NCBI RefSeq assembly: GCF_023078275.1
Contig: NC_062979.1
Location: forward strand, 19,201,848-19,265,847
DNA length: 64,000 nucleotides
Source: Leguminivora glycinivorella
Lineage: Eukaryota > Arthropoda > Insecta > Lepidoptera > Tortricidae
Direction: 5' to 3'
Shown here: positions 42,828 through 54,793 of the stretch, in pieces
How the letters are laid out: each line of letters opens with the position of its first letter
Position numbering within the stretch: position 1 is the first letter of the stretch
The notes under the pieces: model-generated
Told to the model about the DNA's origin: nothing
The model's database searches: none
Seen by the model: the letters and a program-made list of their open reading frames with translations, nothing else
Position numbers and translations under genes: made by a program

Positions 42828-43010
42828 TACGTCCAATCCGAATACGTGAAAATAAGATCCGTTGTAATATAGCGAATTAGTCACTTTCCGTGTTTAGCAG
42901 TAACAATAACTTTGTTATTACACCGTCATAGCCGTAGAACTTAGAAACGGAGAAATAGTTCTACGGCTATAACGGATCTTATTTTCACGGATTCGAATCG
43001 GACGTAGCGT
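42828..43010. mobile_element. Nested double hairpin
   Basis: Outer arms CTACGTCCAATCCGAATACG... and ...CGGATTCGAATCGGACGTAG share AAAATAAGATCCGTT. The inner hairpin ATAGCCGTAGAACT/AGTTCTACGGCTAT at about 42929-42971 sits against the right outer arm. Confidence 0.8.
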
Positions 43011-43114
43011 GAAACCGCTCTAAATGCGTGTGCGAGTGCGCTTAAAAGCATCGTATAATAAAATAAACTGGTAAAAAATTTCAATACTTTTTTCATAACC
43101 TAACCACAAAATCA

Positions 43115-43336
43115 AAATTGTGAAAAAACCCCCGACATAGTGGACCGATTTTAATGAAACATGGCAAAAACACTCCCAACTAATTCAGCTTTCAAACAAA
43201 AAAAACGAAATCTAAATCGATTCATCTATTCGGGAGCTACTATGCCACAGACAGACACACACACATATAGAGACAGACAAACAGACAGACACGTCAAACT
43301 TATAACACCCCGTCGTTTTTGCGTCGGGGGTTAAAA
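43115..43336 (-). repeat. Dispersed repeat H, copy 2
   Basis: Reverse complement of the layout at 21703: CCGACGCAAAAACGACGGGG at the right end, an AGAC/ACAC-rich middle and CCCCCGACATAGTGGACCGA at the left. Confidence 0.8.
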
Positions 43337-43675
43337 ATGATAGTACATAGAGGTAGATTTGGTAGCGGAAGGGTGGGCCTAAGACTTTATATTGTAAATA
43401 AATACTTAGATTACTTATCTGCTCTTGTGTCTACATGTCTGCATCAGTATATATGAATAAAATAATTATAGTTTGACGAATGTCGAAGTCAGCTTACACT
43501 GGCTCCAAAAACTCGCGTTCTGCTGTCTATAGGAATATGAGGTCCCGGCTGGAATATTTAATCTATGCCCTGTTGGTTTCTGATTTATCCATGTCTATGA
43601 TTATGAGGTGCGTTTAGTCCTGCATTGTTTACATGGCTTATATACCTTGCTAATATGGATGGGACATGAAATTTT

Positions 43676-43830
43676 ACGCCGTGTCTTGCGTGGGCGACGG
43701 TCGCGCGATCGTCGCGCGACCGTCGCCGTCGCATCTCATACTCCCATATCGATAAGGTTTGATTTCGTATGCGTCGCATCGCCGTCGCGCGACCATCGCG
43801 CGACCGTCGCCCACGCAAGCCACGGCGTTA
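43676..43830. mobile_element. GC-rich hairpin with CGCGCGACCGTCGCC repeats
   Basis: CGCCGTGTCTTGCGTGGGCG at the left is complemented at the right, and both arms (about 57 bp) carry GTCGCGCGA blocks that are themselves self-complementary. The ORFs across it arise from the repeat. Confidence 0.8.
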
Positions 43831-43857
43831 GTCTACATTCTAAAGAAATCATTTCAT

Positions 43858-44129
43858 TTACATCATCATCATCCTCCTTGCGTTATCACGGCTCATGGGA
43901 GTCCGCTTTGACATGAATCCCAAGATTTGGCGTAGGCACTAGTTCTTACCAAAGCGACTGCCATCTGACCTTCCAACTCGAAGGGTAAACTAGACTTTAT
44001 TGAAATTAGTCCGGTTTTGTCACGATGTTTTCCTTCACCGAAAAGTGACTGGCAAATATCAAACGACATTTCGCACATAAGTTCAGAAAAACTCATTGGT
44101 GCCGGGGTTCGAACCCGCGACCTCCGGAA
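43858..44129 (-). mobile_element. SINE-B, head-truncated copy
   Basis: It has the body from (CAT)n CCTCCTTGCGTTATC to B box GGTTCGAACCC and the following GCGACCTCCGG. The 5' part of the tRNA-like head, including the A box, is missing. Confidence 0.85.
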
Positions 44130-44445
44130 CATGTAAATATTCTTGTATGTATTGTTGATTTAAATATTCGTGCAGTGTTTAGAAGCTGCGTTTCTATAAA
44201 GTTCAATTTTTTTTCCAATACGAAGCCTAAGTTTCTTAGATTCATAAACATTCAGCTACATGAACATTTTATCTGTAGTGTGGCATAAAATCATGCAAGA
44301 AATACTCTTTTAAATACGTAGATCTAACTAATTGTTACAGTTCATGTTCAAGAGAACTTCTTACTTCCTATCTGATTGTTCTACAGATCAAAACACTTCA
44401 AAAATATGCCTTTTTGTTAAGAAATACCTACAATACTAAATACAT

Positions 44446-44520
44446 TTTAACGTAGTTGATCTTTTACCTTCTGACTCGTAAATTGGTTGTATAAAATAAA
44501 TGAATATGACTATGACTGCC
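44446..44520 (+). repeat. Probable LINE 3' end
   Basis: CTTCTGACTCGTAAATTGG, then AAATAAATGAATATGACTAT: an AATAAA-like signal followed by a short imperfect tail. Confidence 0.4.
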
Positions 44521-46452
44521 TATGTAACTGCTACGAATTTTGTTCACCCACAATGTAAACAAACTGCCAAAAAGCAGCTCAAAAAACAATAAAAGATGAG
44601 CATGAGAGTCAAGCGTGAAACGCGGATAGCCCTTGGGTCAAGAGGGGAGGTTCGGCTGCAACTCGGTGATATACACTCTCTCAAACCCAAAATGATTTAA
44701 AAGCCTTTGATAAGAGAGGCACTTACATCGTTTTAATCTACAGGTGCCGATACCCACTCAAGCGCACTTGGGGTAAAAACGTACTAGTTTCTGTGTCATT
44801 TCCAATCTAACCTTTGCGAGGTTGGGTACATGATAACATGTAATAAATATGAGCTAGATACATAAATCTCAGTTGGCGAGTTAATTCGATCGTTACCCCT
44901 TTATGGACTGACCTTTTTAGGTCTCATAATAGGACAATTTTCTAGACTACGGTAACACGAAATATGCTGCTGGAACCGCTTGTCTATAAGGGGTCAATGA
45001 GTCTACCTTTTTAGCAGACGATTGCTTAACCCTAATGAGAAAAGTACCTTAACTAAAATGCATTAGTATGAATAAAAGTCTCCTTTGAACGCCGTGTAAT
45101 AAGTTGGCTGTTTAAATAATGTAGGTATCAGTGCCAGTAATGCCTTTTTACTGACCTACATGCCACTCGTTACATTATATCATTACTGTCTCTCATAATA
45201 TCGGTCTCCTTTTCATAGAAAAGCTCATTTATCTCCAAATTTTCTGGACCATATCAATCAACCTCGTGAATATGAAAACGCCCTGCTGGCATATATTTTA
45301 TGGGGATCAAACAAAAGTTATGCGAAAATTTGATCAAAACTACTATTTTTATCTATCGGGTAGCTAAAATTTTGCTCAGCTTTTTTGGTATAGTTGTCTA
45401 ATTTTAGTCGTTTAATTTTTCAATACATAATTATCATGTAAATACCTGATTATACTATGTATATTATTATGCTACAGTTTTGCCCTTCTAAACTACATAC
45501 GACTCATTTAATATGACGTAAAACTAGTACAAAATATCGTAATGGTATTGAATAAGTATGGCATACGTTTAACCTATTAAAACCTATTTTTTTTTAAATG
45601 ACATTTTCCCGTGGAAAATTTCGAAAGTTTGCCACATGGAAATGTAGTGTTTAGACATTATGCTATTTACCTATCTGCTCATGGCGCAAGTATGGACGTA
45701 ATATGTATGGTGCTCTTTTAACCTTCCGTATTTTTTGGATGCATATACATACCTTTTATAAATTCGTCCCAATCGAATGCCCACAGACATTTTAGCGCCC
45801 CTGCCTCGTCACGGAACGACCATCAATAACGGCTCGTCGCTCATATTGGGCGGAAAATTCAATAAAAATTGATCAGTCGTTTCCATAGTTTGCAGCCAAC
45901 TCCGCTTGTATGCTCCATTTGTTAGTCGTTCGCGCGTTTCGTTATTGCAATCCTTAAAATTGATTTAAAAACGTATTCATATTTTAAATTCAGTTAAGTT
46001 AGCTACCTGTAATCAAAACTAGATTCATAGCACGAAGGGATATTTCAATTTTCTACACAAAATACAAACGCATTTCGATGAAACTTTAAAGAAATCACAA
46101 GGGTAAAAATTTCAGAAAGGCATGCATCGAAACTCAAGCGAGGGAACATCCAACAAATAAGGGGGGAACTCCGTATTGTGCAACCTTCAAAACCAGACGT
46201 CCTAATCGACCCTTTTGAAATTCCAACTAACGGGAAACTCCATTTCCATAACAATAAAAATGTGATCCGAACATCTAGAAATGCCTGCGCGATATTCACG
46301 GATCATAAAATCGCACTTGGTTCTGAATGCGGGGCGGCTGACGTAACTGGACCCGTGCTGCCTAACCACCTATATACAGGCTGTTATACAGAACGTTTTT
46401 GTTTGTTAAAGAGCTAAAAGATTTTAAACACAAAGCTAAAAGAGTGTAGACA
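44521..46452. other. Long stretch without a supported gene
   Basis: The plus frame 46178-46417 (79 codons) has no known motif. No repeat of the families above was recognised. Confidence 0.3.
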
Positions 46453-46674
46453 GTAGTTTTAGGAAAGTGACTGCCATCTGACCTGTCGACCCTAAGGGTA
46501 ACTAAGGCTTATTGGAATATGAAATTAGTCCGGTTTCTTCACGTTTTCCTTTACCGAAAAGCGACTGGCAAATATCAAATGACACGTATAAGTTCCGAAA
46601 AACTCATTGGTACGAGCCGGGGTTCGAACCACGACCTCCGGATTGAAAGTCGCATGCTAGGCCACGAGCGCTTT
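46453..46674 (-). mobile_element. SINE-B, decayed copy
   Basis: Head and proximal body with deletions in both tRNA-like arms (GGTTCGTGG loss in the B box region, short A box region). Confidence 0.75.
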
Positions 46675-47311
46675 TAATAGGGGCAAGTGTCATGTTAAAT
46701 TGGTTATGTTGGTAAAGGGCTTGGTGTCGGTTTTCTGACGATGCCGTTTTGTACTCCGCAGCCGTCTATGCCCATTTATTTGAATTTATAATGTTATGTT
46801 GACGTTTTAAAGTTTCAGAGTTGGTTGTTGGTAGCCCTAGTGGATATGAATATATTTGGGGAATATGATGCCATGGAAAACCAAAGTTCAGATATGGTTT
46901 GTACTTTTTAAAGTCTTCTTTTCGTTAGATACGTGTATGCTTCGCTTGAAAGATTTATAGTGGTGGAGGAATTTAGAATATTGCATAATTATTTTTGACA
47001 GGAAAAAATTCTTGTCATCTTGTCAGAGATTTTAAAAATAAACTTGAGATGATTATTTTTGCTTGAGGCATAACCTTGCAACTTCAATGATATTATTTTT
47101 AAGTTAAAATACGTCAATTATTATCTTTACATACGATATAGATCGAAATTGTCATTTTCAAAAGTTAAGTTTTTGTTTAAAGAAATTTACACATGACTGG
47201 TATCAAAAATACCCTATTAGAATTTGCGTTTTATTAATGCGATATGGGAGATTACGAGTTTTGCCTAATAAATGATTAATATCAAAACAATTACAATTAC
47301 ATTCATTAGGT
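46675..47311. other. No feature seen
   Basis: AT-rich, no supported gene. Confidence 0.3.
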
Positions 47312-48530
47312 ATGATAAACTTAATTAAATACATAACGCAGCAACCAAACACTGTATTTATTTAACCCTTACCCTAGGGAGTGATCCAGCTCGGCTATCT
47401 AGACTAGAGGGACTCATTAGTTTCCTAGTTATGAACTTTTGAACAGCTAGCCGTCAGATTCATGGTTCGCTCTAGGGGACGAAATGGGAAGCCGAAAGCG
47501 TATTTAACTAATTTAACTGACAAACGTACTAGTACACAGTCCAGTACAGTCACCGGCAAAAACCACGTCCATAACCATAAACACCATAGTCCTACGTTAT
47601 GCGCCGTATTATAATCCCATGTTGGACTCCAATGTATTATAGTCCCACGTTGGGTGCCAATTGTAGTATAGTCCTCCGTTGATCGACGATCGTAATATAG
47701 TTTATCGTTAAATACATAACGCTGTAGCCAAACACTGTGATAATAAAAAATAATAATATAGGTACGAATTAAGTAGGTTACGGTGACCGCTTTCCATCAG
47801 GCGGACCGTATGCCTGTTTGCCACCGACATGTTTTAAAAAGGCACGATAAACTTGATTATATACCTAACGCTGTAACCAAAGACTGTGTTTATTTAGCCC
47901 AAGCCTATGGAGTGATCCAGCTCGGCTATCTAGACTAGAGGGACCCATTAGTTTCCTAGTTATGAACTTTTGAACAGTAGCTGTCAGATTCATGGTTCGC
48001 TCTGGGGGATGGAATGGGAAGCCGAACGAAGGCGTACATATTCAACTAAATTAACCGACATACGTTACGTACTAGTATACAGTCTAGTACAGTCACCGGC
48101 AAATACCACATCCAAAACCGTAAAAACCATAGTCCTACGTATGCGCTAATTGTATTATAATCCCATATTGAGTTCCAATGTATTATAGTCCCACGTTGGG
48201 CGCCAGTTGTAGTATAGCCCCACGTTGAGTGACAATTGTAATATAGTCTCACATTAAATACATCACGCTGTAGTAACAAACACTGTATTTATTTAGCCCT
48301 TACCCTAGGTAGAGTGATCCAGCTCGGCTATCTAGACTAGAGGGACTCATTAGTTTCCCAGTTACGAACTTTTGAACAGTAGCTGTCAAATTCATGGTTC
48401 GCTCTGGGGGATGGAATGGGAAGCCGAACGAAGGCGTATTTAACTAATTTAACTGACTTAAATAATTGTAGACAAACTATGACTATTTGTACAGTCACCG
48501 GCAGTAACATCGCACAGAAGGCTGCATAAA
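47312..48530 (+). repeat. Three tandem units of about 400 bp with CAGTCACCGGCA
   Basis: Units begin near 47312, 47848 and 48256 with a TAAATACATAACGCTGTAG-type start. They continue through GTGATCCAGCTCGGCTATCT, AGACTAGAGGGACTCATTAG and GTCAGATTCATGGTTCGCTC to CAGTCACCGGCA (47547, 48090, 48492). Units 1 and 2 then carry 4-5 degenerate copies of the 29-bp minisatellite; unit 3 ends without it. The first unit is followed by a partial restart at 47706 and a repeat C insertion. Confidence 0.88.
47773..47836 (-). repeat. Dispersed repeat C fragment between tandem units
   Basis: TACGGTGACCGCTTTCCATC then AGGCGGACCGTATGCCTGTT is the complement of the start of repeat C at 31630. Confidence 0.6.
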
Positions 48531-49499
48531 TAATTAAATATCGGACACGCTCTTATGGCTGTAAAAATAAGATTGCCTCCGATTTTTTTGGGGCCGTGTT
48601 GGCTTAAAATATTTCCTTCGGTCGTGTTTTAATTTATTTTCACTCGTTCCGAATTTTCTTTTTTCCGCACTTCTATGGTAATGTACTTATTATTGAATTG
48701 AATTAAATGTATGTTATAATACCTATTACCTGAATACTCAGTTTTGTGTGGTTTTATCCTAATGTTTGACTAGTCTGATTCAGAATGAAGTATTATGTGT
48801 ATGAGGATGTATTTTGCTATATTGGGTTTGGTCCCAATGTAAAAGTTCTACAATGCTTATTTAATAACAATAATCTAAAGGCTATTTAATTATCACGATG
48901 TCTAACTCTGATTCACTTCCATTATTATGTGACATGACAGGTCGGATTGATCGTCAGATGAAGTAATACAAAAATAAGGCACCAAACAATTGACCAACAT
49001 TAAAAAGAAAATAAATGTAGCACTTCTTGCCCGTACAGATAATTACCAAAAACTTTGACAGGGTACCAAATAATACCGCTCATCTCGGCGGACGGGGCCG
49101 CTGGGCCCTTGTCAAATTAACGCTCGCCTGTGTCTCGCTGACAAACGACGTGGGCATAATAAAAACGTGCTCATGAATGCTTATAGTATTTATGAGAACA
49201 TGAAACGTTTGATGGAATATTTAAGGAGGCTTTTGTTGTACATCCATAGCAGTACTACACTTACTTCAATCTAACTGTGTACTTTTTTCTTAATTTTTCA
49301 ATGCCAGTATTTAATCGAATGACCAAAAATTTTTTAAAGTGATTTCAATCAAATAATATTTTGTATAATCGTGATATAATAGAGACCTTTTCAGCAACCA
49401 ACAAGGAGCATCAATTTTATAATATTTCCATGTATGTTCATATGTATTATGTTGGGTACGAATTAATTGTAGTCACATGTGTATTACAGCTTTTGTTGT
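48531..49499. other. No supported gene
   Basis: Lies between the 400-bp units and the minisatellite array. Nothing recognised. Confidence 0.3.
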
Positions 49500-50250
49500 A
49501 TTCCAATTCCAACGTTGAGTACTTATTCTATTAAAGTCCCACGTTGGGTGGTAAATGTATTATAGTCCCACGTTTGGTGGCAATTGTCCCACGTTGGTTG
49601 CCGGTTTTATTATAATCGTTTTTTGGGTGATAATTGTATTAAATTAACACTTTGAGTGCCAATTCATTACAGCCCAAAGTTCATTATCAATTTTTTATAG
49701 TCTTACTATATGCGACAATTATATTATACTCCTAAGTTGGGTGCCAATTGTATTATAGTCTCACGTTGGGTGCCAATTGTAGTAAAGTTCCACGTTGGGT
49801 CCAAATAGTATTATAGTCCTACGTTGGGTGCCAATTGTATTATAGTCCCACGTTGGGTGCCAATTGGTGTATGGTTCTACGTTGAGTGCCCATTGTAGTA
49901 TAGTCGCACGTTGGGAGCCAATTGTATTATAGTCCCACGTTGGGTGCCAATTGTATTATAGTCCCACGTTGGGTGCCAATTATAGTATAGTCCCACGTTG
50001 GGTGCCAATTGTAGTATAGTCCAACGTTAGATGCCAATTCACCCAATAGCCAATTATAGTTCACCTTGGGTGCCAATTGTACTATAGTCTCACGTGGGGT
50101 GCCAACTGTGGTAAAGTTCCACGTTGGGTGCAAATAGTATTATAGTCCCACGCTGGGTGCCAATTGTAGTGTAGTCCCACGCTGTGTGCCAATTTTAGTA
50201 TAGTCTCACGTTGGATGCCAATTGTATTATGGTTCCACGTTTATTACAAT
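49500..50250 (+). repeat. 29-bp minisatellite array, about two dozen units
   Basis: Consensus TCCCACGTTGGGTGCCAATT followed by GTATTATAG (29 bp). Units alternate irregularly between ATTATAG and AGTATAG forms; the outer ones are decayed and the centre (about 49735-50040) is most regular. CCCACGTTGGG is a near-palindrome, so each unit can fold. The 29-bp period breaks frame, so it is not a protein repeat. It has no CRISPR character: no distinct spacers. Confidence 0.92.
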
Positions 50251-50257
50251 ACTAATA

Positions 50258-50391
50258 CAGTCACCGGCATTATTTATGTGATGATTTCTGTAACTTGTCG
50301 CTTTTGATCATTTGACAATTTCGTATGATATTTCAAACAAGACGTTAATATAACAAGGTACAGAATCATCACTTATTTTTGCCGGTGACTG
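50258..50391. mobile_element. MITE with CAGTCACCGGCA termini
   Basis: CAGTCACCGGCA at 50258 is inverted as TGCCGGTGACTG ending at 50391. GTGATGATTTCTGTA inside pairs with TACAGAATCATCAC. The same 12-mer occurs in each of the tandem units upstream. Confidence 0.82.
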
Positions 50392-50519
50392 ATCATGTAT
50401 TCGTAGATAAACAAAAGCTTATAACAAGGATGGCGATGTGTATATATAATTTAAATTCAATTTTCAAACAAGGGTACATAATAAATAGATGTGAAATACA
50501 TTTTAATTTTAAGTCCGTA

Positions 50520-51420
50520 TCTTACCACAAAATGGTATGTAATGTAAATAAAACCAAAATTGTACATTTTAGAAACATTAAAACTAATTCATTAAAACTT
50601 TATATCAATTTAAACAATGCAACTGTCGATTTTGTGGAGGAAACTAAATTTTTAGGTGTATGGGTAGATGAAAACTTAAATTGGAAAAAACATGTTGATT
50701 CTCTCAGTAACAAGCTTAGCAGCTTCGCTTTTGCGCTTCGAGGACTGAGACGAGTTTCCACTCAAACGGCTGCCTTGCAATCATATTATGCATTTTTTCA
50801 GTCAAATATGATTTTTGGACTAGCAATTTGGGGAAATTGTGTAGACATACAAAGATTGTTTATACTTCAAAAGAGATGTGTTCGTATTTTGAGTGGATTA
50901 ATGTCAAATCGTGAATCATGTAGAGAATCTTTTAAGAAATTAGGTATACCTACTCTGACATCACTGTATATTATGGAGCTATGCAAGATTGTAAGGCGAT
51001 ATCCTAGTACATATCCGCCGAAAACAAACTTTAATAGCGAAAGGCTCAACAAGATATTTGCCCATGACGTCCAGGCTCCTGTGAGCAAATCAGCATTGTT
51101 CATGAGATGCCACAGGCAGGTAGCGGCAGGGGTTTACAATGCCTTACCGATAGAAATAAAGTCTCTTTCATCCACTAAATTCCTCAATCGTCTAAAAAAA
51201 TATCTTATCGAACTGTGTCCATATAGTCTTAAAGAGTACTTTCAGCTTGTAAAATAAAATAAAATGTATTGCATGTTAGTTTTACTTTTGTAAACATTGT
51301 TTAAATAATGCTACACCAATCTGGTAAAATTGTATTGAAACTTATTAAACATGTACATGTACCATCTTATGTAAACATACAATTTATGGCAAATAAATGA
51401 AATAAAATGAAATAAATGGT
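50520..51420 (+). pseudogene. CR1/Jockey-type LINE, 5'-truncated RT C-terminus
   Basis: An open frame (in the 50379-51257 ORF) carries MVCNVNKTKIVHFR, ETKFLGVWVDENLNWKKHV, IFGLAIWGNCVDIQRLFILQ and KRCVRILSGL. These align motif by motif with the C-terminal part of the LINE at 1-4163, which has FLGLYIDSQLTW and VQKRCVRAMCGL. It then ends at 51257 with an AATAAATGAAATAAAATGAA-type tail. No stop occurs in about 245 homologous codons, so the insertion is fairly young. The catalytic RT core is absent. The first codons of the ORF lie in unrelated flank or the end of the MITE. Confidence 0.82.
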
Positions 51421-51986
51421 TTTCAATATATTTAAATACTTACCCCATTATTCATAACATAATTACATTTAATCATAAGCATCATTCAAAATCAGTAAGT
51501 ATACTACCACCATCCCCCTCCATTGAGTTATCAAAGTAATTAGTTGAGCCTCAAAGCGTTCTAATGACCATAAACTTCAAGCACCGCTCTCTAGCAAAGA
51601 CTAAGAGCATAATACATATTTGCACCGATACAGGCCAAGTCAAAGCCGCTAAGCTGTAGACTGGACGCACGCGGTGAGCGTGGCGGCAGGCGATGTGATA
51701 TGCGGTCATCGCTGCTATATACATAAATAAATAAATATTTACAAAAAACACATTAGGACTGTGCCGCGGGAACCACCGTTTGCCATGCCACGCCGTAGCT
51801 CTTCGGTAGTAGGCACAATACAAAATGTACACGTTTGAATAAAATTGTTTTGAACAACAGCGACGGTCGCTTACCGCGCCGCTCGCCGCCACGCTTTTGG
51901 CTGTACCCGCTGCATGCGTCCGCTGCTTTGCCCAAGTGACAAGTGAAGTGGCGGACGAAATACAGCAGTGCGTCACTATAGAAGAC
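51421..51986. other. GC-richer stretch without a supported gene
   Basis: The minus frame 51551-51976 (141 codons) and an overlapping 78-codon frame lack recognisable domains. Base composition is higher in GC at 51640-51960 than around it. It may be an unrecognised repeat. Confidence 0.3.
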
Positions 51987-52046
51987 CAATAAAGCTACTT
52001 AGCTACGAAACGCTTACGAACCGTAAGCGATTGTCGCGTTACCTAG
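51987..52046 (+). repeat. Repeat D fragment
   Basis: TAGCTACGAAACGCTTACGA and CCGTAAGCGATTGTCGCGTT resemble the segment at 62735-62780 (AAGCGATTGTGACGTT). Confidence 0.45.
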
Positions 52047-52479
52047 TTATCCACTCCTCAACCTTAGTGGCATTGCATCTCAAACTTCATCAGTTCCAGC
52101 AGAAATTGCGACATCGTTCCACACACAGTTAACAAACAAGTTGGAGTAAATCAAGAAGTTTCATCACCCGTTCACCCTGAAAGCAATTTCACGTAAACCT
52201 CTTAGCAAAATAAACATTATTAATCTCAAACCTAATAAGTCTGGTCCACTACATCAAACTTAAGAGTATTAAATGTAAAAAGACCGCGGAGTTTTGAACT
52301 TGGCCTTCCGCCAGCACGCTCTCCTGATTTCTGAAGAAGGCTTAACATGTAAGCCAAATGAAGAAAATTTTGGTATTAAAGTTTTGAAAGTAACTTTATA
52401 TCTAACATATTCATATCTGAACTACACATCTTTTGAACAACCAAAGTTTTGTTAAATATAAGATTTTTAGGTACCAAGG
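52047..52479. other. No feature seen
   Basis: No supported gene. Confidence 0.3.
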
Positions 52480-52597
52480 CCCCGTTTCTCGAAAGGTACA
52501 AGCCTTGTATTACAAGTGTGTTTCCATGACAACCTGTACGATTTGACAGTTCGCGCACTTGTAATACAAGGCTTGTACCTTTCGAGAAACGGGCCCC
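52480..52597. mobile_element. Hairpin MITE, CCCGTTTCTCGAAAGGTACAA family
   Basis: Arms of about 40 bp are essentially perfect: GCCCCGTTTCTCGAAAGGTA... and ...TACCTTTCGAGAAACGGGCC. The loop contains GTTTCCATGACAACCTGTAC. Confidence 0.8.
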
Positions 52598-53536
52598 TGG
52601 TGTATTCAGGAAAAAAAAACGGTTTAATCAAAAACATCTACAGTAATGAAAATGTATCTTCATCTGAGCGCTTCATCTGACGGTGATTATTAAAAAACCG
52701 AAAAATTCGGATTGTGTTTGTGGCGTAAAGCTAATAAACTGTATCTGAAAGGAATTAAAAGGTAGATGAAAGCCGTATGCAGGAATCCTTCATTCCATCC
52801 TTCTGAAATTGACGAACACTACTACTAGTGCTTATATCGTGTTTTAACTCAATAATTATGTTAATGGCTATTCGGCAAATAATCCCTGTTTTTCGAGGCC
52901 GGCAATGTTAGGTAGCGTAGGCAAATGTGCAGCATTTGACGGTATGAGGGTAATTATATTTTCACGTGATAACGTTCGTTCGCGAGTAGTAGTCAATAAA
53001 CAATATTAAAGCCACATTATGTATGAACATAATGTGAAAGAACACAGTATTCAGCGAACAAGCCCAACAACCTAAATTGAGCATAATGATACTGCTTTGT
53101 GCTTGGCTTTATTTGCGATGCTCTCGAAATAGTTAGCGAGCGGGTAAACACTCGCCGTGAGTGCCAGGAAATTCAGTATTCCGTTACCATCGCTTGCTGA
53201 ATTTAAACATTTCTTTCAAAATTTTATTGGATTGGGTAAAAGCGTTATATTTCTTTAAAAATAAAGGTTCGTTATAGCTGATGATATAGTATTTTCTCTG
53301 TTTTGTACTAACTGTAAAGCCACTGTAACTTCTACTGTTGCTAATTTTAAGTAGGTACTTTTGTACGACCATGTTAGGTTTAAGGTTTAAAGACATTATT
53401 TTATTCTCATAAAGATAATACATCACTGACATGAGAACATATTTAAAATAATAATATATACTTACAACTAATTTCATCGTCGCAACAACATGACAACATA
53501 ACAAGATATTAGGTAAGTAGTTATTAGTTTAATTTA
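52598..53536. other. No supported gene
   Basis: The minus frame 53184-53504 (106 codons) is Lys/Tyr-rich with no known motif. Confidence 0.3.
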
Positions 53537-54793
53537 TTGGGTTGGTAAGAAAGTAATGAGCGAATCATAACCAATATTGTAATTTTTATTTAATTTATTA
53601 TTTTAATCATTTATCAAAAATATAACGGCCTTCGTTATCTACTACTTGTCTCCATCGTTCTGGTAAAGAATGAATAGCATCGGCGAAGAAGTTCTTAGGT
53701 TTAGATTCAAAAAACTCAGCTATGTACTGTCATAGATGGGCTTGATCATCGAACTTTTTTTCATTCAAGGCATTGCTTAGCGATCTGAACAATGCGTAAT
53801 CCGTAGGTGCCAAGTCTGGAGAGTACGGTGGATGAGGTATCACTTTCCAACCTAGCTCCAATAGCTTTAGCCGAGTCACTTTTGCAATGTGTGGGCGAGC
53901 ATTGTCGTGTAAGAAAAAAACTTTAGCATGCTGTGGACGATTCTGACAGATTTTTTGGTTTAAATTTTCATGCTGATTACAGTATACTGATGCGGTAACA
54001 GTCATTCCACTTGGTAGGAGTTCCCAGTGAATAATACCATGAATATCCCACCAAACGGACAGCATAACTTTTTTCGGGTGAGGCTCTGTTTTTGGTGCCT
54101 CTATTCATTTTTCGTTTGGAGCTAGCCACTGACGTTTGCGTGTGTGATTTATATATAAGACCCATTTTTCATCTCCAGTGATAAGATGGTTCAACCAGGT
54201 TGAATGTGCGGCGAAAAGACAGAAGTTGTATGCAGATATCGGCACGGCGGTTTAGTTGATCTCTATCAAGTTCGTGCGGTATCCAAACACTGTATTTGTA
54301 GTTTTTTCCCAACTCGTGTAAATGTGTTTCTATGGTGACATGAGAGCAGCCTAACTCGGTAGCAAGAGTACGACTCGTTAGCCTCGGATCTCCTTCAATT
54401 AAGGTTTTTAATTTGGCTACATCAATCTTCACCGGTCGACCAGACTTAGGTTGATCTGATAATGAAAAGTCGCCACTACGAAACCGCTGGAACCATCGTT
54501 TCGCCGTGGCCTCAGACACAACTTCAGGAGCAACACGCTGACATATATTTTATTACGCACTGCTTCGGCGGCTGAATGGCCAGACTGAAATTCATATAGT
54601 AAGCAATGCCTTACATGCACTTTTAATTGGTCCATTTTCTTCCTTATATTAGCTCGGCGACAGCTAGTGAATGACTGCCGAGAAACTGTGCGACTCGCTC
54701 TTTATATACTTTCGACCATAGAAGATTCTAGAACTCTCTCAAAAATTTTATGTGGAATTCAATCGATCGCTCATTACTTTCTTACCAACCCAA
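53537..54793 (-). mobile_element. mariner transposon, full length, inactivated
   Basis: 1257 bp with 27-bp inverted repeats beginning TTGGGTTGGTAAGAAAGTAA, identical at both ends, and TA on each side (53535-53536 and 54794-54795). Size, TIRs and TA target are standard for mariner. The transposase gene on the minus strand is broken. The identical TIRs suggest modest age or that TIRs stayed functional for trans-mobilisation. Confidence 0.93.
53607..54635 (-). pseudogene. mariner transposase, two frameshifts and two stops
   Basis: The start MDQLKVHVRHCLLYEFQSGH at 54635 opens the N-terminal helix-turn-helix domain. It continues through SEATAKRWFQRFRSGDFSLS and a second HTH to WIPHELDRDQLNRR, the mariner WVPHEL motif. 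Catalytic Asp residues are in ITGDEKW, FLHDNARPH and YSPDLAPTDY, the last two giving D34D spacing. Lesions: a 2-nt gain (or 1-nt loss) near 54547-54552, a 1-nt gain near 54199, stops at 54105-54107 and about 53729-53731. The reading ends with a stop at 53607-53609. The intact enzyme would cut and paste the element by its TIRs in the nucleus; this copy cannot make it. Confidence 0.9.

Noticed and set aside
43585..43916. Arg-rich ORFs on both strands
   Set aside because: Produced by the CGCGCGACCGTCGCC hairpin repeats.
49500..50250. CRISPR-like array
   Set aside because: The whole 29-bp unit repeats without unique spacers, and the setting is an insect genome.
51551..51976. 141-codon minus-strand ORF
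   Set aside because: No domain, two frames open at once in a GC-richer patch, no splice or start context.
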